A program made the position numbers and the translations under genes. The notes beneath the pieces were generated by a model. The model made no database searches and was not told the DNA's origin. It was given only the letters and a program-made list of their open reading frames with translations. A stretch of 39,332 bases of DNA from Mycobacterium intermedium. Its GTDB lineage: Bacteria > Actinomycetota > Actinomycetes > Mycobacteriales > Mycobacteriaceae. Location of the stretch: assembly GCF_002086275.1 (NCBI RefSeq), contig NZ_MVHT01000064.1, positions 1 through 39,332 of the forward strand, read 5' to 3'. The stretch's first letter is position 1. The number at the start of each line of letters is the position of its first letter. Shown here one piece after another: positions 33,612 to 39,332 of the stretch.

Positions 33612-33617
33612 TATATA
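33612..33617 (+). promoter_or_regulatory. Candidate -10 of upp
   Basis: TATATA (overlapping TATAAG at 33614-33619) is the only AT-rich hexamer between the divergent sapM and upp starts and lies 12 bases before the upp GTG. The resulting leader would be only a few bases long. Confidence 0.45.
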
Positions 33618-33629
33618 AGGTCACACCCC

Positions 33630-34253
33630 GTGGACGTGCACGTCATTGACCATCCGCTGGCCGCGGCGCGACTGACCGCGCTGCGCGACAAGCGCACCGG
33701 CAACGCCGCCTTCCGGGCAGCGTTGCGTGAGCTGACCCTGATGCTCGTCTACGAGGCCACGCGCAATTTGCCCAGCGAACCGGTCCCGATCTGCACGCCG
33801 CTCGCCGAGACGGTCGGGTCGCGGCTGGCCAGGCCGCCACTGCTGGTAACGGTGCTGCGGGCGGGGTTGGGCATGGTCGATGAAGCGCACGCGGCGCTGC
33901 CGGAGGCGCATGTCGGGTTCATCGGCGTCGCCCGCAACGAGGAAACGCATGAACCCGTGCCGTATATGGAGTCGCTGCCCGACGACCTTTCCGACGTGCC
34001 GGTGATGGTGCTCGACCCGATGCTGGCCACCGGGGGTTCCATGACGCACACCGTCGGCCTGCTGCAGCGCCGCGGCGCCGTCGACATCACCGTGCTCTGT
34101 GTGGTGGCCGCGCCGGAAGGCATCGCCGCGCTGGAGAAGGTGGCCCCGAACCTGCGGTTGTTCACCGCGGCCATCGACGAAGGGCTCAACGAGATCGCCT
34201 ATATCGTGCCCGGTTTGGGTGATGCCGGGGACCGCCAGTTCGGCCCCCGGTAG
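33630..34253 (+). CDS. upp: Uracil phosphoribosyltransferase
   Basis: 207 residues converting uracil plus PRPP to UMP. The PRPP-binding loop is VMVLDPMLATGGSM (125-138), and LLVTVLRAGLGMVDEA and the C-terminal LNEIAYIVPGLGDAGDR are family blocks. The GTG 33630 start gives the normal length and N-terminus (VDVHVIDHPL); the open frame upstream to 33255 is antisense to sapM. The stop is 1 base from the convergent pmmB stop. It uses uracil made by pyrimidine nucleoside breakdown. Confidence 0.97.
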   Translation: MDVHVIDHPLAAARLTALRDKRTGNAAFRAALRELTLMLVYEATRNLPSEPVPICTPLAETVGSRLARPPLLVTVLRAGLGMVDEAHAALPEAHVGFIGVARNEETHEPVPYMESLPDDLSDVPVMVLDPMLATGGSMTHTVGLLQRRGAVDITVLCVVAAPEGIAALEKVAPNLRLFTAAIDEGLNEIAYIVPGLGDAGDRQFGPR

Positions 34254-34254
34254 G

Positions 34255-35856
34255 TCACCAGCGCTGTATCTCTGCGACGAGTTGCCGGCTCAGGGCCTCC
34301 GCCCGCTGTCGGGCTGCTGCCAATTCTCCGGACACCGCGCAGCGAACCTCCGTGTAGCACTTGAGCTTTGGCTCGGTGCCCGACGGGCGGACCACCACCC
34401 GGACCGAGGCGTCCGCGTCACCGCCGGTGAAGATCAGCGCATCGGTGATGTCGGTGACGGCCGCGTCGAGGTCGGCCAGTCGACGCGGCGGATCCGCGCG
34501 GAGTCGGCGCATGATGTCCGCGGCCTCGTCGACGTCGGCGAGGCGATGCGGCACCGCGGCAACCTGGTGCACCCCGTACCGCCGGGCGAGCCGGTCGAGG
34601 ACGTCGGAAACGTTGTGGCCCTTGGCCTTCAGGCTGGCCACCAGGTCACACACCAACACCGCCGCGCTGATGCCGTCCTTGTCGCGCACGGCGGCGGGGT
34701 CGACGCAGTGTCCGATCGCTTCCTCGTAGGCGTAGACCAGGGTGCCGCCGGGGACGTCCGCATCGGCGCGCGCCAGCCACTTGAATCCGGTGAGGGTCTC
34801 CACGTGGACGGCGCCATGATCGGCCGCGATGGCCGACAGCATGCGCGACGACACCACGGTACTGGCGACCACCCGGATTCCGGGTTGCCCGCCTTGCTGG
34901 CCGGACAGGATGTAATCGCCTAGTAGCCAACCGGTTTCGTCGCCGGACAGCATTCGCCAGCCCGCTTCCCCTACCTTCCCCACGGGGATTCCGACTGCGC
35001 AGCGGTCGGCGTCGGGATCCAGCGCGATCGCGACGTCGGCGGAGACGTCGGCAGCCAGGGTGAGCAGTGCGTCGGCGGCGCCCGGCTCCTCGGGATTGGG
35101 AAACGCCACCGTGGGGAAGTCCGGGTCGGGAGCGAATTGTGTTGCGACGGTGTGCACGTCGTCGAAACCGGCGCGCCGCAGCGTTTCGACGGCCACCGCG
35201 CCGCCCACGCCATGCAGCGCCGTCAGGGCGACCCGGACCGATCCGCCTCCGCGTCGCACGCCGGCCGCGCGCTCGATGTAGCGCTCGACGAGGTCGGTGT
35301 CGGCGGGTGAAACAGGTGTGCGGGGTATTTGGTCGGCCGGCGGCGCCGCGGCCATCGCCTCCTCGATGTCCCGGTCGGTGGGGGAGATGATCTGCAGCCC
35401 GCCGTCGAAGTACACCTTGTAGCCGTTGTCGGAGGGCGGGTTGTGTGAGGCGGTGATCTGTATGCCGGCGGCCGAGCCGGTGGCGCGCACCGCGAACGCC
35501 ACCACCGGGGTGGGCACCTGTCCGGGCAGTAGCAGCGTCGAAAACCCCTGGGCGGCAAGTACTTCTGCGGCTGCGGCGCCGAACTCGGCCGACCCGTGCC
35601 GGGCGTCTCGGCCCACGATCACCTGCTGACCGGCCAGGCCGCGTCGGGTGAGCACCCGGGCCACCGCCCAGGTGGCACGCAGCACCACTGCCAGGTTCAT
35701 CGCGTCGGGGCCGCCGCGGACCGGGCCGCGCAGCCCGGCGGTGCCGAACTTGAGCGGGCGCGCGAACCTCGCCGCGAGTTCGTCGGGGTCGCAAGCGGCC
35801 AACTCGGCGGCGGTCGCCGGGTCGGGATCGTGCGCGATCCAGTCTTCGGGCTTCAC
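34255..35856 (-). CDS. pmmB: Phosphohexomutase-family enzyme (PmmB; phosphomannomutase or phosphopentomutase)
   Basis: 533-residue alpha-D-phosphohexomutase. The catalytic phosphoserine loop is TASHNP (135-140, Ser137), the metal loop DPDADR is at 280-285, the sugar-specificity loop is EEAIGH, and the phosphate-binding RVVVRPSGTEPKLK is at the end. The length and the FGTAGLRG start place it with the large PGM2-like group. It starts at GTG 35856, 7 bases after punA. Because PunA releases ribose-1-phosphate, a phosphopentomutase activity would fit the operon better than a hexose one; this is inference. Confidence 0.9.
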   Translation of the reverse strand: MKPEDWIAHDPDPATAAELAACDPDELAARFARPLKFGTAGLRGPVRGGPDAMNLAVVLRATWAVARVLTRRGLAGQQVIVGRDARHGSAEFGAAAAEVLAAQGFSTLLLPGQVPTPVVAFAVRATGSAAGIQITASHNPPSDNGYKVYFDGGLQIISPTDRDIEEAMAAAPPADQIPRTPVSPADTDLVERYIERAAGVRRGGGSVRVALTALHGVGGAVAVETLRRAGFDDVHTVATQFAPDPDFPTVAFPNPEEPGAADALLTLAADVSADVAIALDPDADRCAVGIPVGKVGEAGWRMLSGDETGWLLGDYILSGQQGGQPGIRVVASTVVSSRMLSAIAADHGAVHVETLTGFKWLARADADVPGGTLVYAYEEAIGHCVDPAAVRDKDGISAAVLVCDLVASLKAKGHNVSDVLDRLARRYGVHQVAAVPHRLADVDEAADIMRRLRADPPRRLADLDAAVTDITDALIFTGGDADASVRVVVRPSGTEPKLKCYTEVRCAVSGELAAARQRAEALSRQLVAEIQRW

Positions 35857-35863
35857 TGGTGTG

Positions 35864-36670
35864 TCACATGCGAGCGATGACGTTGGCCAGGAGGGCGCCC
35901 ATCGTCGCCGCCGAAGCGGCTCCGGCGGCCAGCACCTCGGCGTGGCTGAGCGGTTGGCCGGTGATCCCCGCCGCAAGATTCGTCACCAGGGAAACCCCCA
36001 GCACCTCGGCGCCCTCGGCACGCGCGGCGATGGTCTCGTGGACGGTGGACATGCCCACCAGGTCGGCGCCCAGCGTCTGCAGCATCCGGATCTCGGCGGG
36101 CGTCTCGTAGTGCGGACCGGGCAGCGCGGCGTAGACGCCCTCGGCCAAGGCCGGGTCGGCTTGCCGGGCCAGCGCGCGCAGGCGCGGGGAGTAGGCGTCG
36201 GTCAGGTCGACGAAGTGGGGCCCGACCAACGGCGAGCGCGCAGTCAGGTTCAGGTGGTCGCTGATCAGCACCGGCTGGCCGACCCGCAGGTCCGGCCGCA
36301 GTCCGCCGGCAGCGTTGGTGAGCACGATGATCTCCGCCCCCGCGGCGCACGCCGTGCGTACCGGATGCACGACATGTTGCAGGTCGTGTCCCTCGTAGGC
36401 ATGGATGCGACCGGCCAGCACCAGCACCCGATGCGCGCCTATCCGGATGGAGAGCAGTTCGCCGGTGTGCCCGACGGCGCGGGGCGGGGCGAAGCCGGGC
36501 ACCTCGACCTGTGGCAGCACGGCCTCGGCAGGGCCGAGGGCCGCGATGGCGGGCGCCCACCCCGACCCGAGAACGACCGCGACGTCGTGCTCGGGGCTTC
36601 CGGTGCGTTCGGCGATGACCTGTGCCGCCTGTCGCGCGAGCGCTGCGGGGTCTGGCGGCGGGCTGGTCAC
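35864..36670 (-). CDS. punA: Purine nucleoside phosphorylase
   Basis: 268-residue trimeric-type PNP, annotated deoD or punA in mycobacteria. It phosphorolyses inosine and guanosine. Visible are VVLGSGWAP, the phosphate-binding GRIHAYEGHDL, NAAGGLRPDL, GPHYETPAEIRMLQTLGADLVGMSTVHE and VSLVTNLAAGI. The GTG at 36670 (VTSPPPDPAALARQ) gives the normal length. No good ribosome-binding site precedes it. The frame stays open another 182 codons through the 57-bp repeat, which lies 11 bases upstream of this start and reads PALAVTGLAPIARLLTRAV in the same frame; I do not think it is translated. Confidence 0.93.
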   Translation of the reverse strand: MTSPPPDPAALARQAAQVIAERTGSPEHDVAVVLGSGWAPAIAALGPAEAVLPQVEVPGFAPPRAVGHTGELLSIRIGAHRVLVLAGRIHAYEGHDLQHVVHPVRTACAAGAEIIVLTNAAGGLRPDLRVGQPVLISDHLNLTARSPLVGPHFVDLTDAYSPRLRALARQADPALAEGVYAALPGPHYETPAEIRMLQTLGADLVGMSTVHETIAARAEGAEVLGVSLVTNLAAGITGQPLSHAEVLAAGAASAATMGALLANVIARM

Positions 36671-36681
36671 ACTGGGGGAGC

Positions 36682-36995
36682 CTAGCCCGGTGACGGCGAG
36701 CGCCGGTACGGCGCGAGTGAGGAGGCGGGCAATTGGGGCTAGCCCGGTGACGGCGAGCGCCGGTACGGCGCGAGTGAGGAGGCGGGCAATTGGGGCTAGC
36801 CCGGTGACGGCGAGCGCCGGTACGGCGCGAGTGAGGAGGCGGGCAATTGGGGCTAGCCCGGTGACGGCGAGCGCCGGTACGGCGCGAGTGAGGAGGCGGG
36901 CAATTGGGGCTAGCCCGGTGACGGCGAGCGCCGGTACGGCGCGAGTGAGGAGGCGGGCAATTGGGGCTAGCCCGGTGACGGCGAGCGCCGGTACG
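36682..36995. repeat. 57-bp tandem repeat (VNTR), 5.5 copies
   Basis: Five full units begin at 36682, 36739, 36796, 36853 and 36910, and a 29-base partial unit at 36967-36995. By eye the copies look identical. Each unit contains GCGCCG-GTA-CGGCGC, a short perfect hairpin. The array fills most of the region between divergent punA (start 36670) and amiB1 (start 37047), beginning 11 bases from the punA start codon. The unit is a multiple of three and both strands stay open through it. Such intergenic repeats of 50-60 bp are typical mycobacterial MIRU/VNTR loci and often vary between strains. Confidence 0.97.
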
Positions 36996-37034
36996 CCCGT
37001 TGGCGGAGTTTGGGCCGTGATGCGTGGTGGATGG

Positions 37035-37040
37035 GATACT
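37035..37040 (+). promoter_or_regulatory. Candidate -10 of a leaderless amiB1 transcript
   Basis: GATACT (close to TATACT) ends 6 bases before ATG 37047, so transcription would start at the A of the start codon. No Shine-Dalgarno sequence is visible before this ATG. Confidence 0.45.
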
Positions 37041-37046
37041 GCCAAC

Positions 37047-38252
37047 ATGCCCGCAGCCACCGCCCTGGATGACGTCGAGGAATTGGTGCGCCGCCGCGGC
37101 GACGAGCTGGTCGAGTTATCCCACGCCATCCACGCCGAGCCGGAGCTCGCCTTCGCCGAGCACCGCAGCTGTGCCAAGGCGCAGACGCTGGTCGCCGAGC
37201 GGGGATTCGAGATCACTCGGGCAGCCGGTGGATTGGAGACGGCGTTCCGAGCCGACTACGGTAGCGGGCCTTTGGTCGTCGGCATCTGCGCCGAGTACGA
37301 CGCGCTTCCGGAGATCGGGCACGCCTGCGGGCACAACATCATTGCGGCGTCGGCGGTCGGGACCGCGCTGGCGCTGGCAGAGGTGGCCGACGATCTGGGC
37401 CTGACCGTGGCCTTGCTGGGCACTCCCGCCGAGGAGTCGGGTGGCGGGAAGGCCTTGATGCTGGAGGCGGGCGCCTTTGACGATGTCGCGGTCGCGGTGA
37501 TGGTGCACCCCGGCCCGACAGATATCGCCGGCACCCGGTCTTTGGCGTTGTCCGAGGTGACGGTGGACTACCGGGGCAAGGAATCGCATGCCGCCGTCGC
37601 GCCGCACCTGGGTCTCAATGCCGCCGACGCGGTGACGGTTGCGCAGGTGGCGATCGGGCTGCTGCGCCAACACCTGGCGCCGGGCCAGATGACGCACGGC
37701 ATCGTCACCCACGGCGGTGAGGCGGTCAACATCATCCCCGGGCGTGCGAGCCTGCACTACGCGATGCGCGCCATCGAGTCCGACTCGCTGCGCGAGTTGG
37801 AGGGCAAGATGTTCTCGTGCTTCGCCGCCGGTGCGTTGGCGGCTGGGTGCGAATACGAAATCGACAATTCCGCGCCGGCGTATCTCGAGCTCAAACCCGA
37901 CCGCTGGCTGGTTGACGTATGCCGGGAGGAGTTGCGTCGTCTCGGGCGCGTGCCGGTGCCGCCGGATGTGGAGGCCGTGTTGCCGTTGGGCAGCACCGAC
38001 ATGGGCAACGTGACCCACGTGCTTCCGGGGATTCACCCGGTGATCGGTGTCGACGCCGGAGGCGCCACGGTTCATCAGCGCGCATTCGCGGCCGCGGCCG
38101 CCGGACCCAGCGCGGACCGCGCGGTCGTCGATGGCGCGATCATGTTGGCGCGCACCGTTGTTCAGCTTGCGCAGAACCCCGACGAGCGCGACCGGGTGCT
38201 CGCCGCCCAGCAGCGTCGGGCCAGCGGGGCCGCCGGCGGGGGACAATCATGA
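37047..38252 (+). CDS. amiB1: M20-family amidohydrolase AmiB1
   Basis: 401-residue metallopeptidase of the M20 (aminoacylase/carboxypeptidase) family. The metal-site blocks are HACGHN, TPAEESGGGKA and HPGPTD, with a dimerisation/lid segment from SLALSEVTVDYRGKESHAA, and the late GSTDMGNVTHVLPGIHP carries further active-site residues. It likely hydrolyses an N-acyl or amide bond; the substrate is not known. ATG 37047 is the start; the open frame upstream to 36405 runs through the VNTR and punA antisense and is rejected. It overlaps amiA1 by 4 bases. Confidence 0.93.
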   Translation: MPAATALDDVEELVRRRGDELVELSHAIHAEPELAFAEHRSCAKAQTLVAERGFEITRAAGGLETAFRADYGSGPLVVGICAEYDALPEIGHACGHNIIAASAVGTALALAEVADDLGLTVALLGTPAEESGGGKALMLEAGAFDDVAVAVMVHPGPTDIAGTRSLALSEVTVDYRGKESHAAVAPHLGLNAADAVTVAQVAIGLLRQHLAPGQMTHGIVTHGGEAVNIIPGRASLHYAMRAIESDSLRELEGKMFSCFAAGALAAGCEYEIDNSAPAYLELKPDRWLVDVCREELRRLGRVPVPPDVEAVLPLGSTDMGNVTHVLPGIHPVIGVDAGGATVHQRAFAAAAAGPSADRAVVDGAIMLARTVVQLAQNPDERDRVLAAQQRRASGAAGGGQS

Positions 38253-39332
38253 GTCTCGTCGACAGCGCCGAATCGTGGTTGGCCGCGCACTACGACGATC
38301 TGGTGGCGTGGCGTCGGCACATCCACCGCTACCCGGAACTGGGCCGTCAGGAATTCGCGACCACACAGTTCGTCGCCGAGCGGCTGGCGGACGTGGGGCT
38401 CAATCCCAAGGTGCTCCCCGGCGGGACCGGGCTGACGTGCGACTTCGGCCCCGAGCACAAGCCGAGGATCGCGCTGCGCGCCGACATGGATGCGCTGCCC
38501 ATGGCCGAGCGCACCGGGGCGCCGTACGCCTCCACCATGCCGAATGTCGCGCACGCCTGTGGGCATGACGCGCACACCGCGATCCTGCTCGGGACGGCGT
38601 TGGCGCTGGCCTCGGTTCCGGAACTGCCGGTCGCCGTGCGCCTGGTGTTTCAGGCGGCCGAGGAGCTGATGCCCGGTGGGGCCATCGACGCGATCGCGGC
38701 GGGGGCGTTGACCGGGGTGTCGCGGATCTTCGCGCTGCACTGCGATCCGCGGCTGGAGGTCGGAAAGGTCGCTGTGCGGCCGGGGCCCATCACCTCGGCG
38801 GCAGACCAGATCGAGATCACGCTGTATTCACCCGGCGGCCACACGTCGCGCCCGCACCTGACCGCCGACCTGGTCTATGGGCTGGGCACGGTGATCACCG
38901 GCCTGCCAGGGGTCCTGTCGCGGCGCATCGACCCGCGCAACAGCACCGTCTTGGTGTGGGGTGCGGTCAACGCGGGCGTGGCTCCGAACGCCATCCCGCA
39001 GACAGGTGTGCTCTCCGGCACTGTGCGCACCGCCAGCCGTCACACCTGGATAGACCTCGAGGAGTTGATCCGCGAGTCTGTCGCGGGCCTGCTCGCCCCG
39101 CTGGCCATCGAGCACACGCTGCAATATCGGCGTGGGGTGCCGCCCGTGGTCAACGAGGACGTCTCGACGCGCATGCTCACCCATGCCATCGAGGCGATTG
39201 GGCCCGATGTGCTGGCCGACACCCGACAATCCGGCGGCGGCGAGGACTTTTCCTGGTATCTCGAGGAGGTGCCGGGGGCGAAGCACGAGAACATCTTGCC
39301 CTCCAACTCGCGCAGCGAGTCGGACTCGATGG
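38249..39332 (+). CDS. amiA1: M20-family amidohydrolase AmiA1, partial, with chimeric end
   Basis: Paralogue of AmiB1, translationally coupled to it (ATGA). It has the M20 blocks WRRHIHRYPELGRQE, DMDALPMAERTGAPY, HACGHDAH, FQAAEELMPGGA, LHCDPRLEVGKV and GGGEDFSWYLEEVPGA. From memory, mycobacterial homologues continue after PGA with MARLG and another 40 or so residues. Here the frame turns at about 39277-39281 into an inverted copy of amiB1 (PGAKHENILPSNSRSESDS), and the window ends. The 39277-39332 part is therefore not authentic AmiA1. Confidence 0.9.
   Translation, partial: MSLVDSAESWLAAHYDDLVAWRRHIHRYPELGRQEFATTQFVAERLADVGLNPKVLPGGTGLTCDFGPEHKPRIALRADMDALPMAERTGAPYASTMPNVAHACGHDAHTAILLGTALALASVPELPVAVRLVFQAAEELMPGGAIDAIAAGALTGVSRIFALHCDPRLEVGKVAVRPGPITSAADQIEITLYSPGGHTSRPHLTADLVYGLGTVITGLPGVLSRRIDPRNSTVLVWGAVNAGVAPNAIPQTGVLSGTVRTASRHTWIDLEELIRESVAGLLAPLAIEHTLQYRRGVPPVVNEDVSTRMLTHAIEAIGPDVLADTRQSGGGEDFSWYLEEVPGAKHENILPSNSRSESDSM
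39277..39332 (-). repeat. Exact 56-bp inverted copy of amiB1 sequence at the window end
   Basis: Bases 39332 down to 39277 reproduce 37771-37826 exactly on the other strand. Across the junction a 5-base GGCGA fits both the expected amiA1 sequence and the inverted copy, so the switch happened at microhomology. The arms are 1450 bases apart. It runs exactly to the last base of the window. Confidence 0.93.

Noticed and set aside
36682..36995. The regular 57-bp array considered as a CRISPR
   Set aside because: Units are directly tandem with no variable spacers and no cas genes are near.
36405..37046. Open frame extending amiB1 upstream through the VNTR (repeat ASPVTASAGTARVRRRAIG)
   Set aside because: It is antisense to punA and has no family similarity; a good leaderless start is present at 37047.
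36671..37216. N-terminal extension of punA through the repeat
   Set aside because: The 268-residue form from GTG 36670 has the normal family length, and the extension is made only of the repeat and antisense amiB1.

Overview
The window is high-GC DNA from a Mycobacterium, most probably a slow-growing non-tuberculous species. The evidence is the gene content and order (metX-metC, icd1, trpS, nagA-sugI, dacB1, sigJ, sdhCDAB, cdd-deoA-add, upp, pmmB, punA, amiB1-amiA1), which from memory follows the M. tuberculosis Rv3342-Rv3305 segment. Further support comes from a PE-family protein, a SapM-type secreted phosphatase and an actinobacterial SAM-IV riboswitch. Species cannot be assigned by eye. 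The last 56 bases are an exact inverted copy of sequence 1.45 kb upstream, so the right edge is probably a contig end with a fold-back artefact rather than natural sequence.

Layout. 1-5.6 kb (minus): a LuxR-type ATPase without its HTH, a methyltransferase, and the methionine/sulfhydrylation pair metX-metC behind a SAM-IV riboswitch. 5.7-14.2 kb: icd1, an alpha/beta hydrolase, trpS, a YihY membrane protein, then a PH-like/sugI/nagA amino-sugar operon and the D,D-carboxypeptidase dacB1. 14.25-17.2 kb: a MerR regulator with a clear operator palindrome, translationally coupled to a VIT-VWA protein. 17.2-21.7 kb: a class III aminotransferase, SigJ, a carboxymuconolactone-decarboxylase-like protein, an orphan half of an NRPS condensation domain and an SCO6745-type protein. 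21.8-25.4 kb: the succinate dehydrogenase operon sdhCDAB (minus). 25.5-28.3 kb: the overlapping pyrimidine/purine salvage operon cdd-deoA-add. 28.3-31.1 kb: an accessory patch with a broken PE gene facing an intact PE / ASCH-domain / hydrolase operon. 31.3-37 kb: an Rv3311-like acidic protein, sapM, upp, pmmB and punA. 37-39.3 kb: amiB1 and the interrupted amiA1, separated from punA by a tandem repeat of 5.5 x 57 bp.

How they fit together. Nucleoside salvage is spread over several units (cdd, deoA, add, upp, punA). The punA-pmmB pairing suggests that the mutase may act on pentose-1-phosphates. Methionine synthesis is probably switched by SAM through the riboswitch. The regulatory and selfish-looking features with the most information are the 57-bp VNTR beside the punA start, the MerR palindrome, the sigJ/CMD pair and the PE-ASCH-hydrolase operon. 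I saw no rRNA, tRNA, CRISPR array or insertion sequence, and no clearly new defence or biosynthetic system.
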